From Pseudohoeflea sp964511625 (GTDB lineage Bacteria > Pseudomonadota > Alphaproteobacteria > Rhizobiales > Rhizobiaceae): DNA of 64,000 nt. The DNA lies in contig CAZEJG010000010.1 in the NCBI GenBank assembly GCA_964511625.1, positions 62,001 to 126,000 of the forward strand, given 5' to 3'. Numbering within the stretch: the stretch's first letter is position 1; each line of letters begins with the position of its first letter. Shown one piece after another: positions 39,981 to 50,364 of this stretch. The position numbers were made by a program, and so were the translations under genes. Under the pieces are notes generated by a model, which worked only from the letters and a program-made list of their open reading frames with translations, was not told the DNA's origin and did not search any database.

Positions 39981-41336
39981 CTAGACCAGCATGCCCATCG
40001 GGTTCTCGATATAGGTCTTGAAGGCGCCGAGCACCTCGGCCCCGAGCGCGCCGTCAACGCAGCGGTGATCGGTCGAAAGCGTCACGGTCATCACGGTGGC
40101 GATCTTGATCTCGCCGTCCTTGACCACGGCGCGCTGTTCGCCCGAACCGATCGCCAGGATCGTGGCGTGCGGCGGGTTGATGACGGCGACGAAATCCTTC
40201 ACGCCCATCATGCCCATGTTGGAGACCGCTGTGGTGCCGCCCTGGTACTCTTCGGGCTTGAGCTTGCGGTCCTTGGCGCGGCGGCCGAGATCGTGCATCT
40301 CCTTGGAGATCGCCGAAATCGTCTTTTCCTCCGCAGAGCGAACGATCGGCGTGATCAGCCCGCCCGGAATGGAAACGGCGACGCCCACATCCGCATGCTT
40401 GTGGTGGATCATGTTGTCGTCGGTCCAGGAGACGTTGGCATCCGGCACGTCGCGCAGCGCCATCGCCCAGGCCTTGATGATCATGTCGTTGACCGAGACC
40501 TTGTAGGCCGGACGGTCGTCCTTGCGCGGAGCCGCGGCGTTGATCTGCGACCGCAGCGCCAGCAGCTTGTCGAGCTGGCAGTCGACCGACACGTAGAAGT
40601 GCGGGATCGTCTGCTTGGCCTCGACAAGGCGGCGGGCGATGGTCTTGCGCATGCCATCGTGCTTGACGAGTTCGTAGGAGCCTTCCGGGAACAGCTTCAG
40701 CACCGCGTCGGTCGACATCGGCTGGGCGGCTGCAGCCGGGGCAGCAGCACCCTTGCCGGCATCGGCTTTCTTCGCGGCGCCATCGGCGATCGCGGCTTCC
40801 ACGTCGCGCTTGATCACGCGGCCATGGGGACCCGAGCCCTTGACGGCACCGAGATCGACGCCGGCGTCCTTGGCCATGCGGCGTGCGAGCGGCGAGGAGA
40901 ACACGCGCTCTCCGTCGGCGACCGGTGCGGGGGTCGATTGCGCAGGCGCCTTGTCGGCCACCGGCTTGGCGGTTTCCTTCGGCGCCTCGGCGGCCGCCTC
41001 TTCCGTCTTCGGAGCCTCGGCCTTCGGCTCGTCCTTCTTTTCGGACGACCCGGATGAGCCGCCGCCGCTCTTGGCGGCTTCGGCGACGTCCTCGCCTTCC
41101 TCGGCGAGAATGGCGATCACGGCATTGACCTTGACGCCCTCGGTCCCGGCCTCGACCAGAATCTTGGCGATTGTGCCCTCGTCGACGGCCTCGACTTCCA
41201 TCGTCGCCTTGTCGGTTTCGATTTCGGCGATCACGTCACCGGGGCCGATCTTGTCGCCTTCCTTGACGAGCCACTTTGCGAGATTGCCCTCCTCCATCGT
41301 GGGAGACAGGGCCGGCATGGTGATGTTCGTCGGCAT
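39981..41336 (-). CDS. pdhC: Pyruvate dehydrogenase complex E2, dihydrolipoamide acetyltransferase
   Basis: This 451-residue core subunit has one N-terminal lipoyl domain (residues 1-80, lipoyl Lys in EIETDKATMEVE), a long Ala/Pro/Glu linker, a peripheral-subunit-binding domain (FSSPLARRMAKDAGVDLGAV, about 147-166) and a C-terminal acetyltransferase domain. The latter ends with STDHRCVDGALGAEVL, holding the catalytic HxxxDG. It builds the complex with PdhA and PdhB encoded upstream. Its lipoyl domain is nearly the same as that of PdhB. Confidence 0.95.
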   Translation of the reverse strand: MPTNITMPALSPTMEEGNLAKWLVKEGDKIGPGDVIAEIETDKATMEVEAVDEGTIAKILVEAGTEGVKVNAVIAILAEEGEDVAEAAKSGGGSSGSSEKKDEPKAEAPKTEEAAAEAPKETAKPVADKAPAQSTPAPVADGERVFSSPLARRMAKDAGVDLGAVKGSGPHGRVIKRDVEAAIADGAAKKADAGKGAAAPAAAAQPMSTDAVLKLFPEGSYELVKHDGMRKTIARRLVEAKQTIPHFYVSVDCQLDKLLALRSQINAAAPRKDDRPAYKVSVNDMIIKAWAMALRDVPDANVSWTDDNMIHHKHADVGVAVSIPGGLITPIVRSAEEKTISAISKEMHDLGRRAKDRKLKPEEYQGGTTAVSNMGMMGVKDFVAVINPPHATILAIGSGEQRAVVKDGEIKIATVMTVTLSTDHRCVDGALGAEVLGAFKTYIENPMGMLV

Positions 41337-41348
41337 GGTCGCTCCTCC

Positions 41349-42770
41349 TCAGGCCTTGTAGCAGACGGTTTTGACCGCCTCGACCACTTCGGCGACGCTC
41401 GGAAGCGCCAGTTTCTCCAGATTGGCCGCATAGGGCATCGGAACGTCCTTGCCGGCGATCGTCAGCACCGGCGCATCGAGATAGTCGAAGGCCTGCTGCA
41501 TCACGCGGGTGGCGATCTCGGTGCCGACCGAGGACTGCGGATAGCCTTCCTCCACGGTGACCAGACGACCGGTCTTCTTCACGCTCTCGATGATCGTCGG
41601 CAGGTCCATCGGACGGATGGTCCTGAGGTCGATGAGTTCGACGTCGATCCCCTCGCCGGCCAGCGCTTCCACCGCCTTGATGGCGTAGGTCATGCCGATG
41701 CCGAAGGAGACGACGGTCGCGTCCTTGCCTTGCTTGTGGATGCGCGCCTTGCCGATCGGCAGCACGAAATCATCCATCTTCGGCACGTCGAAGGACTGGC
41801 CGTAGAGGATCTCGTTTTCGAGGAAGATCACCGGGTTCGGGTCGCGGATGGCGGCCTTCAGGAGCCCCTTCGCGTCGGCTGCCGTGTAGGGCATGACGAC
41901 CTTGAGGCCCGGAATGTGGCTGTACCACGCCGCGTAGCACTGCGAGTGCTGCGCCGCCACGCGCGCGGCTGCACCGTTCGGACCGCGGAACACGATCGGC
42001 GCGCCCATCTGGCCGCCCGACATGTAGAGCGTCTTGGCGGCCGAGTTGATGATCTGGTCGATCGCCTGCATGGCGAAGTTGAAGGTCATGAACTCGACGA
42101 TCGGACGCAGGCCGGACATGGCCGCGCCGACGCCGACGCCGGCAAAGCCGTGCTCTGTGATCGGCGTGTCGACCACGCGCTTCGGACCGAACTCGTCGAG
42201 CAGCCCCTGGGTCACCTTGTAGGCGCCCTGGTACTCCGCCACTTCCTCGCCCATGACGAAGACGTCGCCGTCGGCGCGCATTTCCTCGGCCATGGCGTCG
42301 CGGAGCGCTTCGCGCACGGTCGTCGACACCATTTCGGTGCCTTCCGGGATATCGGGATCGCTGGCGGTTTCGGTGGCGACAGGCTGGGCCGGAACCTTGC
42401 CGGCTCCACTGTCGGCCTTCTCCTCGGCCTTGTCGTCCGACTTGGCTTCTTCCTTGTCGGAGGACGCGTCGGCGGCCGGAGCGGGACCGCCCGAGCCGCC
42501 CTTCTTGGCGGCTTCGTCCAGGTCCTCACCTTCCTCGGCGAGAATGGCGATCACCTCGTTGACCTTGACGTTCTCGGAGCCTTCGGCGACGACGATCTTG
42601 GCGATCTTGCCCTCGTCAACGGCCTCGACTTCCATCGTCGCCTTGTCGGTTTCGATCTCGGCGATCACGTCGCCGGCGGTGACGGTGTCACCTTCCTTCT
42701 TCAGCCACTTCGAAAGCGTGCCTTCCTCCATGGTCGGGGAAAGCGCGGGCATCAGGATATCAATCGGCAT
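41349..42770 (-). CDS. pdhB: Pyruvate dehydrogenase E1 beta subunit with an N-terminal lipoyl domain
   Basis: This 473-residue subunit consists of a lipoyl domain (residues 1-80, EIETDKATMEVE), an acidic Ala/Glu/Lys-rich linker of ~55 residues, and the E1-beta transketolase-like domain (about 145-473; MVSTTVREALRDAMAEEM, FMTFNFAMQAIDQIINSAAK, VRDPNPVIFLENE-like segment). A lipoyl domain on E1-beta is known in rhizobia and other alphaproteobacteria. ATG 42770 gives MPIDILMPALSPTMEEG. It is 12 bp upstream of pdhC and 13 bp downstream of pdhA. Confidence 0.95.
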   Translation of the reverse strand: MPIDILMPALSPTMEEGTLSKWLKKEGDTVTAGDVIAEIETDKATMEVEAVDEGKIAKIVVAEGSENVKVNEVIAILAEEGEDLDEAAKKGGSGGPAPAADASSDKEEAKSDDKAEEKADSGAGKVPAQPVATETASDPDIPEGTEMVSTTVREALRDAMAEEMRADGDVFVMGEEVAEYQGAYKVTQGLLDEFGPKRVVDTPITEHGFAGVGVGAAMSGLRPIVEFMTFNFAMQAIDQIINSAAKTLYMSGGQMGAPIVFRGPNGAAARVAAQHSQCYAAWYSHIPGLKVVMPYTAADAKGLLKAAIRDPNPVIFLENEILYGQSFDVPKMDDFVLPIGKARIHKQGKDATVVSFGIGMTYAIKAVEALAGEGIDVELIDLRTIRPMDLPTIIESVKKTGRLVTVEEGYPQSSVGTEIATRVMQQAFDYLDAPVLTIAGKDVPMPYAANLEKLALPSVAEVVEAVKTVCYKA

Positions 42771-42783
42771 GGTTTCCCCTCCC

Positions 42784-43833
42784 TTAGAGCAAGATGTCGG
42801 TGTAGAGCTCGGACACATCCGGCTCCGGATCGGCCTGGGCGAAATCGGCTGAATCTGCGACGATGTCGCGGATCTTCTTGTCGACCTGCTTCAGTTCGTC
42901 CTCGCTCGCATACTTGCTGTCGAGGATGCGGGCCTTGACCTGCTCGATCGGATCGCGCTCGGAACGCATCTTCTGAACTTCGTCCTTGCTGCGGTATTTC
43001 GCCGGGTCGGACATCGAGTGACCACGATAACGATAAGTCAGCATTTCGAGGATCAGCGGGCCCTTGCCGGAGCGGCAATGCTCGGCGGCTTCCATACCGG
43101 CGGCGTGCACCGCGCGCACATCCATGCCGTCGACCTGATGGCCGGGAATGCCGAAAGACTTGCCGCGCAGCGAGAAATCGGACTGCGCCGAGGCGCGCGC
43201 CGTCGACGTCCCCATGGCGTAACGGTTGTTCTCGATGATGTAGATGACCGGCAGCTTCCAGAGTGCTGCCATGTTGAAGCTCTCGTAAACCTGGCCCTGG
43301 TTGGCCGCACCGTCACCGAAATAGGTGAGCGTGATGTTGTCGTTCTCTCGGTAGCGGTTCGAAAAGGCGAGCCCGGTGCCGAGCGAGACCTGCGCGCCGA
43401 CGATGCCGTGGCCGCCATAGAAATGCTTTTCCTTGGAGAACATGTGCATGGAGCCGCCCTTCCCCTTGGAATAGCCGCCCCGGCGTCCGGTCAGTTCCGC
43501 CATCACGCCGCGCGCTTCCATGCCGGTTGCCAGCATGTGACCGTGGTCGCGATAACCGGTGATCACCTGATCGCCCGGTTTGAGCGCCATCTGCATGCCG
43601 ACGACGACCGCTTCCTGACCGATATAGAGGTGACAGAAACCGCCGATGAAGCCCATGCCGTAGAGCTGGCCGGCCTTCTCCTCGAACCTGCGGATGAGAA
43701 GCATCTCGCGGTAGGCGTCGAGTTCCTGTTCCTTGGAGAAGTCTGTGATCCCGCCCTCAAGGCCGGATTTGGCGGAGGCCGAACTGCGCGACGATTTGCG
43801 CGCGGTTGAACCGGTCTGTTTGCGTGGCGCCAT
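42784..43833 (-). CDS. pdhA: Pyruvate dehydrogenase E1 alpha subunit
   Basis: This 349-residue thiamine-diphosphate subunit decarboxylates pyruvate with PdhB. It has the TPP motif GDGAANQGQVYESFNMAALW...NN (about residues 172-200), the phosphorylation-loop-like YRYRGHSMSDPAKYRS and GAQVSLGTGLAF. The N-terminal ~25 residues are Ser/Lys/Arg-rich. It heads the pdhABC operon. The upstream 134 bp is AT-rich and probably holds the promoter; no distinct operator was identified. Confidence 0.96.
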   Translation of the reverse strand: MAPRKQTGSTARKSSRSSASAKSGLEGGITDFSKEQELDAYREMLLIRRFEEKAGQLYGMGFIGGFCHLYIGQEAVVVGMQMALKPGDQVITGYRDHGHMLATGMEARGVMAELTGRRGGYSKGKGGSMHMFSKEKHFYGGHGIVGAQVSLGTGLAFSNRYRENDNITLTYFGDGAANQGQVYESFNMAALWKLPVIYIIENNRYAMGTSTARASAQSDFSLRGKSFGIPGHQVDGMDVRAVHAAGMEAAEHCRSGKGPLILEMLTYRYRGHSMSDPAKYRSKDEVQKMRSERDPIEQVKARILDSKYASEDELKQVDKKIRDIVADSADFAQADPEPDVSELYTDILL

Positions 43834-43967
43834 GGCGTCCTCCCGATTTTTTCGTTATCGAAAAGATAAGGGAGACTGGAGAGGTCAGCAAGTCCATAAA
43901 CGCATAGCGTCCATGCAGTATATCCAGCTGTTTCTAATGGCTTTTTCGGAAGTTAACTGGAAATGAG

Positions 43968-44288
43968 TTAATTAGTGCGATCGAGAAAGTAGACGACTTC
44001 GTCCTTCCGCGCGACATTGAGCATGTAGCGCGCCCGTTCGTCGAGCATGTCGGCCTCCATCGAGCCGTCGCTCATCAGCGCGACCCGCTTCTCGAGCGCC
44101 TCCCGTTCGGCAACCAGCGACGCCAGTTCGCCCTCGAGCTCGATGCGCCGCTCTTCGAGGTGAGATGCCGATTCAAGCCCGAACGTTCCATGCAGCGCAT
44201 GAAAGCCGAAGTAGGAGAAACAGATAAGAGAAAGAAGCGGAACGACAAGGCGTCCATACGCCTTTCGTTTTCTGAATTTGGTTCGCAT
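43968..44288 (-). CDS. ftsB: Cell division protein FtsB / septum formation initiator family
   Basis: This 106-residue bitopic protein has a basic N-terminus, one transmembrane helix (LVVPLLSLICFSYFGFHALHG, about residues 15-35) and a coiled coil (SHLEERRIELEGELASLVAEREALEKRV), matching the DivIC/FtsB family. It would join FtsL and FtsQ at the divisome. The position between eno and pdhA is conserved in this order and supports the call despite low sequence conservation. Confidence 0.86.
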   Translation of the reverse strand: MRTKFRKRKAYGRLVVPLLSLICFSYFGFHALHGTFGLESASHLEERRIELEGELASLVAEREALEKRVALMSDGSMEADMLDERARYMLNVARKDEVVYFLDRTN

Positions 44289-44388
44289 GCCTGATTACGC
44301 CTTACCGGAGCACGGCTGAATCCTGCCCGAGCATGCTTAAGAAACGTTTACGCAGGCGCAAAAAATGCAACCGTTCCTGAACGCGAAA

Positions 44389-44414
44389 GGGCGAGGCCTT
44401 GGCAGGCCCCGCCC
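44389..44414 (-). terminator. Possible terminator downstream of eno
   Basis: On the minus strand GGGCGGGGCC and GGCCTCGCCC pair (one mismatch) around TGCCAA, followed by TTTCG. It lies 25 bp after the eno stop. The T-run is short, so efficiency is doubtful. Confidence 0.5.
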
Positions 44415-44438
44415 CTCCGCAAATTCTCGAACGTCCGA

Positions 44439-45713
<1,275 letters not shown>

Positions 45714-45914
45714 TCAGGTGCTCCTTTGGAGAGGCATACGGGTTCGGGTCGGAACGCGTCCGCCGACGGGCATCGCCGGACGCGAAAAGCTGGCCTCCGC
45801 GTCTTAAACCAAGACATCGAAAAATCAATCGAGCTGCGACGATCGCCAACCCGACATCAGCGCGAGACCATTAAAGGAAAGATTGCCGATGATTGCAAAG
45901 ACGCGATGACGGCC

Positions 45915-46745
45915 TCAGCCCCGCTTGGCCACCGCGTCGAAGGCCAGCAGCGTTTCGAGAAGCCGCGGCATGTCGTCGAGCGGCACCATGTTGGGGCCAT
46001 CGGACGGCGCGTTGTCCGGATCCTCGTGCGTCTCGATGAACAGTCCAGCCACACCGACGGCAACGGCCGCGCGTGCCAGCGTCTCGACGAACTCGCGCTG
46101 GCCGCCGGAGGATCCGCCGTGTCCGCCCGGCTGCTGCACCGAATGGGTGGCGTCGAAGACCACCGGCGCGCCCAAAGCGGCCATGATCGGCAGCGAGCGG
46201 AAATCGGACACCAGCGTGTTGTAGCCGAAGGATGCGCCGCGTTCGCAGAGCAGCACATTCGGATTGCCGCTGTCGACGATCTTGGCGAGCACGTTCTTCA
46301 TGTCCCAGGGCGCCAGGAACTGGCCCTTCTTGACGTTGATGACGCGGCCCGTCTTCGCCGCCGCGATCAGAAGGTCGGTCTGCCGGCAGAGAAAGGCCGG
46401 AATCTGCAGCACGTCGACCACTTCGCCGGCGATGGCACACTGTTCCTCGGTGTGGATGTCGGTGATCACCGGAAAGCCGAACTCGGACTTGAGATCGGCA
46501 AACACCTCGAGGCTCTGCTCCAGCCCCATGCCGCGTTGCGCGGAAAGCGAGGTCCGGTTGGCCTTGTCGAAGGACGACTTGTAGACGAGGCCGATGCCGA
46601 AGCCGGCGCAGATCTCCTTGAGCCGTCCAGCCACGTCGAAAGCGTGTTCGCGGCTTTCCATCTGGCAGGGCCCGGCGATCAGGCTGAAGCGCTGATCATT
46701 GGCGAACACGACGTCGCCGGCCTTCACCACTGAGTTTGCGGTCAT
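45915..46745 (-). CDS. kdsA: 3-deoxy-8-phosphooctulonate (KDO-8-P) synthase
   Basis: This 276-residue TIM-barrel enzyme condenses PEP and arabinose 5-phosphate for lipopolysaccharide KDO. Motifs: LIAGPCQMESREHA, KSSFDKANRTS, GFPVITDIHTEEQC, DVLQIPAFLCRQTDLL and FDATHSVQQPGG. The Asn in KANR-type segments and the absence or presence of the metal Cys cannot be settled fully, though LIAGPCQ supplies the metal-type Cys. ATG 46745 overlaps the upstream VOC gene by 4 bp. Codons upstream of it are shadow. Confidence 0.95.
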   Translation of the reverse strand: MTANSVVKAGDVVFANDQRFSLIAGPCQMESREHAFDVAGRLKEICAGFGIGLVYKSSFDKANRTSLSAQRGMGLEQSLEVFADLKSEFGFPVITDIHTEEQCAIAGEVVDVLQIPAFLCRQTDLLIAAAKTGRVINVKKGQFLAPWDMKNVLAKIVDSGNPNVLLCERGASFGYNTLVSDFRSLPIMAALGAPVVFDATHSVQQPGGHGGSSGGQREFVETLARAAVAVGVAGLFIETHEDPDNAPSDGPNMVPLDDMPRLLETLLAFDAVAKRG

Positions 46746-47641
46746 GGTCGTTTTCCTTCCTCGAATGCGTAGAACGCGCCCTGCCCGTCCGTCGGCGGAA
46801 CCACGAGCCGGCTTCCTTTCCGCTCGAAACGGATATCGGCTCCGGACAGGAAGGCTTCGGTCGCAGCCAGCTCGGCCACCCGGTAGATGACGCCCCGCCC
46901 CCGCAAGCCGCGGGAATGGCATCGGGCTTCCATGCCGAAGAACACGCTCAGTCCCTCGGGCGTCATGACGTTGATCGTCGCACCGTCGAGCTCGATGGCC
47001 ATGCCGAACGAATGCGCCTCGACCTCGCGGTTGTCGGCGAGTTCCTGCACGAAATACTGGAAGTCGGTCGGGTTGGTCTCACTCAGCACGATTTCCGAAA
47101 TCCCGGTGACGCCGTTTTCGTGCGCGGTCAATGCGGATCGGTCGGCTGCCGGCATGGCGAGGCGCTGGACGGAAAACCCGAAGAAGTCGGGACTGCGCAG
47201 ATCGGCGGCAAAGGCAAGCCGGAAGCTCGCGGTGGTTTCCGAACCGTCGGGCTGTTTCATCGGGCGGGAGAATTCCAGCATCTCGCCGGCCGAGATCCCG
47301 AGCGCCTTGAAGCGCTCATGGTCGCCACGGGCATCCTCCGAAGAGGTCACCACCGCCGAAAAACCGTTCTCGCCGCGCCGGAACCGGTAGGCCTGGTCAC
47401 GCGCGACGAACACGTTTCCCTCGCGTGCCGACGCCTCGCACTCTTCCCGGCTCGCAACGGCCAGCGGCTCGAGATAGGTCCCGTCGGCGAAGAAGACGCA
47501 GGCGTTTTCGGTGCCAAAGGGATGGCGGGCCTCCGGCGCAACACGAAACCCGAGCGCCTGGTGACGGTTCCGCGTGATCGCGAGGTCCGGAACAGGAAGA
47601 ACGAGATGATCGAGACGCCGTGCCTTGCGCGGATGTGACAT
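46742..47641 (-). CDS. VOC family (glyoxalase-like) protein
   Basis: This 299-residue protein has an N-terminal glyoxalase-like fold starting LDHLVLPVPDLAITRNRHQALGFRV and a second region from about residue 165 (ISEIVLSETNPTDFQYFVQEL), consistent with the Glyoxalase_5/VOC group of metal-dependent isomerases or dioxygenases. The substrate is unknown. It overlaps kdsA by an ATGA and is the first gene in that operon. It diverges from the D,D-carboxypeptidase gene across 170 bp. Confidence 0.8.
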   Translation of the reverse strand: MSHPRKARRLDHLVLPVPDLAITRNRHQALGFRVAPEARHPFGTENACVFFADGTYLEPLAVASREECEASAREGNVFVARDQAYRFRRGENGFSAVVTSSEDARGDHERFKALGISAGEMLEFSRPMKQPDGSETTASFRLAFAADLRSPDFFGFSVQRLAMPAADRSALTAHENGVTGISEIVLSETNPTDFQYFVQELADNREVEAHSFGMAIELDGATINVMTPEGLSVFFGMEARCHSRGLRGRGVIYRVAELAATEAFLSGADIRFERKGSRLVVPPTDGQGAFYAFEEGKRP

Positions 47642-47811
47642 CGTATGCTCCCGGCAGCGATGAGAAACGGAATGGAGGCGCTCCCTTAGCAGGTCCGTTC
47701 TCAAACGTGCAACACAATGGGGATGCGAAGTCCGCAATCCCCTCGGCCTCCTTGCGTTCGCCCCCGCCACCGGGGTATTCAGGAAACGGCGATTTGGAAA
47801 ACGGGACTGCA

Positions 47812-48672
47812 ATGCCACGCTCCTCCGGGAACTTCATCACGCGCGCCCTCGGTGCCGCCATGCTCTGCCTCGTGCTCATCGGCGCGAGCGCCTGCTCGAC
47901 CACCGAGACCCTCAACCCGGTCACCCAGGTCGCGCCGGTCCCCGAGAAATTCTCCGCCATCATCATCGATGCCGGCACCGGCACCGCGCTCTATACGGCA
48001 CGGGCCGACGAGACCCGTTACCCGGCTTCGCTGACCAAGATGATGACGCTCTATCTTCTTTTCCAGGCGCTCGAATCGGGCCGTATCACCCGCGACACGC
48101 CGATCCCGGTATCGGCCAACGCCGCCTCGAAACCCGCCTCGAAACTCTATCTCAAGGCCGGTTCGACCATTGCCGTCGACACCGCCATCCGCGCGCTCGT
48201 CGTCAAGTCGGCCAATGATGTGGCAACCGCGGTCGCCGAGTTTCTCGGCGGTGGCTCCGAGGAGCGCTTCGCCGACATCATGACGCAACAGGCCCGCGCG
48301 CTCGGCATGTCGAAGACCCGGTTCACCAATGCCTCGGGCCTGCCCGATCCGAACCAGGTGACCAGCGCCACCGACATGGCCCGCCTTGCTGTCGCGTTGA
48401 AGTCGCGCTTTCCGCAATACTACGCCTACTTCTCGCTGCGCTCCTTCGAGTACAACGGCAAGACCATCCGGGGACACAACAAGGCACTCGACATGATTCC
48501 CGGCGCCGACGGCCTGAAGACCGGCTACACCCGCGCCTCGGGCTTCAATCTCGCCACTTCGACGCGCCGCAATGGCCGTTATCTGGTGGGCGTGGTCATG
48601 GGCGAGGACACCGCCAAGGTCCGCGACCAGCGGATGGCCCAGCTCATGCAGTATTACGCCACGCGCAAGTAG
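47812..48672 (+). CDS. D-alanyl-D-alanine carboxypeptidase (serine S11 family), possible lipoprotein
   Basis: This 286-residue low-molecular-weight penicillin-binding protein trims peptidoglycan peptide stems. Active-site motifs are SLTK (SxxK, about residue 72), SAND (SxN) and KTG in GLKTGYTRASGF. The N-terminus (ALGAAMLCLVLIGASAC) ends in a cysteine at a position typical of a lipoprotein signal, although the -3 residue is Ala rather than Leu; this would anchor it to a membrane instead of a C-terminal amphipathic helix, which is missing. ATG 47812 has only a weak ribosome site. Confidence 0.87.
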   Translation: MPRSSGNFITRALGAAMLCLVLIGASACSTTETLNPVTQVAPVPEKFSAIIIDAGTGTALYTARADETRYPASLTKMMTLYLLFQALESGRITRDTPIPVSANAASKPASKLYLKAGSTIAVDTAIRALVVKSANDVATAVAEFLGGGSEERFADIMTQQARALGMSKTRFTNASGLPDPNQVTSATDMARLAVALKSRFPQYYAYFSLRSFEYNGKTIRGHNKALDMIPGADGLKTGYTRASGFNLATSTRRNGRYLVGVVMGEDTAKVRDQRMAQLMQYYATRK

Positions 48673-48868
48673 CACCCCTCCCACATCGTCCCGCACGGAT
48701 GCGGTCCGCCCTTGGCATTTCGGCCATATCGCGCTATTCCCTTCGCGTGCACCGCACAATTTTCATCCGGTCATTGCCGACGAACCCGCCGGTCGCTTCC
48801 CTGAAGGGATGTGCGACCCGTCCTCCGCGCTTTGCGAGCGCGGGCCAGCGACAAACCGCAGAGACATC

Positions 48869-50353
48869 ATGATTTCCCTTTCGAACTACAAGCATCAGTG
48901 GACCCACAACGTCCGGGCTGACATTCTGTCCGGCCTCGTCGTCGCCCTCGCCCTGATCCCAGAAGCGATCGCCTTTTCGATCATTGCCGGCGTCGATCCG
49001 AAGGTGGGGCTCTATGCTTCCTTCTCGATTGCCGTCATCACCGCGATCGTCGGCGGACGACCGGGCATGATCTCGGCGGCAACGGCGGCCACGGCGGTGC
49101 TGATGGTCACGCTGGTGCGCGACCACGGACTGCAATACCTGCTCGCCGCCACGGTGCTCGCCGGCCTGATCCAGATCGCGGCCGGCTTTCTCAGGCTCGG
49201 CTATGTGATGCGGTTCGTCTCGAAATCGGTGATGACCGGTTTCGTCAACGCGCTGGCAATCCTCATCTTCATGGCGCAGTTGCCGGAACTCACCAATGTG
49301 CCCCCGCTAACCTATGTGATGGTCGCCGCCGGTCTGGCGATCATCTATCTGTTCCCGCGGATCACCAAGGCCATCCCGTCGCCGCTCGTCACCATCGTCG
49401 TGCTGACAGCTATCAGCCTGGCACTTGGGCTCGACCTGCGCACGGTCAGCGACATGGGCGAACTGCCCGACACGCTCCCGGTCTTCCTGATCCCACAGAT
49501 CCCCTTCACCTTCGAAACGCTGATGATCATCCTGCCCTATTCGGTGGGCGTAGCGGCCGTCGGCCTGCTCGAATCGCTGATGACGCAGTCGATCGTCGAC
49601 GAACTCACCGACACCGATTCCAACCGCAACCAGGAATGCGTCGGCCAGGGCGTCGCCAACACGCTGACCGGCTTCATCGGCGGCATGGCCGGTTGCGCCA
49701 TGATCGGCCAGTCGATCATCAACGTGAAATCCGGCGGCCGTGGCCGGCTGTCGACCTTCGTCGCCGGCGTGATGCTCCTCTTCTTCTGCGTGGTCCTCGG
49801 CGACTGGGTCGGAAAGATCCCCATGGCGGCGCTCGTCGCCATCATGATCATGGTCTCGATCGGCACATTCTCCTGGTCCTCGATCCTCAATCTGAGAACC
49901 CATCCGCGGTCCTCCTCGGTCGTGATGCTGGCCACCGTCGCCTTCGTCGTAGCCACCCATAACCTGGCGATCGGCGTTCTGGTCGGCGTTCTTCTGTCCG
50001 GCATCTTCTTCGCCTGGAAGATCGCGCAGATTTTCGCGGTCCGCTCGGAGATCTCCGAAGATGGCCGCCACCGCACCTATTTCGTCGAGGGGCAGCTCTT
50101 CTTCGCCTCCTCCGAGGACTTCATGCGCGCCTTCGACTTCCGCGAGGTGCTCGATCGTGTCACCATCGACGTGTCGAAGGCCCATATATGGGACATTTCA
50201 TCGGTGCAGGCACTCGACATGGCGGTCCTGAAATTCCGTCGGGAAGGCGCCGAGGTCGAGATTATCGGCCTCAACAAGGCGTCTGAAACCATCGTCGACC
50301 GGCTTGCGATCCACGACAAGCCAGGCGCCATGGATGAAATGCTGTCGCATTAG
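48869..50353 (+). CDS. SulP family inorganic anion transporter with STAS domain
   Basis: This 494-residue inner-membrane transporter of the SLC26/SulP family moves sulphate, bicarbonate or related anions. The N-terminal ILSGLVVALALIPEAIAFSIIAGVDPKVGLYASF is the Sulfate_transp signature, followed by ~11 transmembrane segments. A cytoplasmic STAS domain covers about residues 395-494 (VTIDVSKAHIWDISSVQALD). ATG 48869 begins at MISLSNYKHQW; codons upstream are unsupported. It is followed 11 bp later by a universal stress protein gene with AGGAG in the gap, forming a two-gene operon. Confidence 0.92.
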   Translation: MISLSNYKHQWTHNVRADILSGLVVALALIPEAIAFSIIAGVDPKVGLYASFSIAVITAIVGGRPGMISAATAATAVLMVTLVRDHGLQYLLAATVLAGLIQIAAGFLRLGYVMRFVSKSVMTGFVNALAILIFMAQLPELTNVPPLTYVMVAAGLAIIYLFPRITKAIPSPLVTIVVLTAISLALGLDLRTVSDMGELPDTLPVFLIPQIPFTFETLMIILPYSVGVAAVGLLESLMTQSIVDELTDTDSNRNQECVGQGVANTLTGFIGGMAGCAMIGQSIINVKSGGRGRLSTFVAGVMLLFFCVVLGDWVGKIPMAALVAIMIMVSIGTFSWSSILNLRTHPRSSSVVMLATVAFVVATHNLAIGVLVGVLLSGIFFAWKIAQIFAVRSEISEDGRHRTYFVEGQLFFASSEDFMRAFDFREVLDRVTIDVSKAHIWDISSVQALDMAVLKFRREGAEVEIIGLNKASETIVDRLAIHDKPGAMDEMLSH

Positions 50354-50364
50354 GAGCTGTGATC

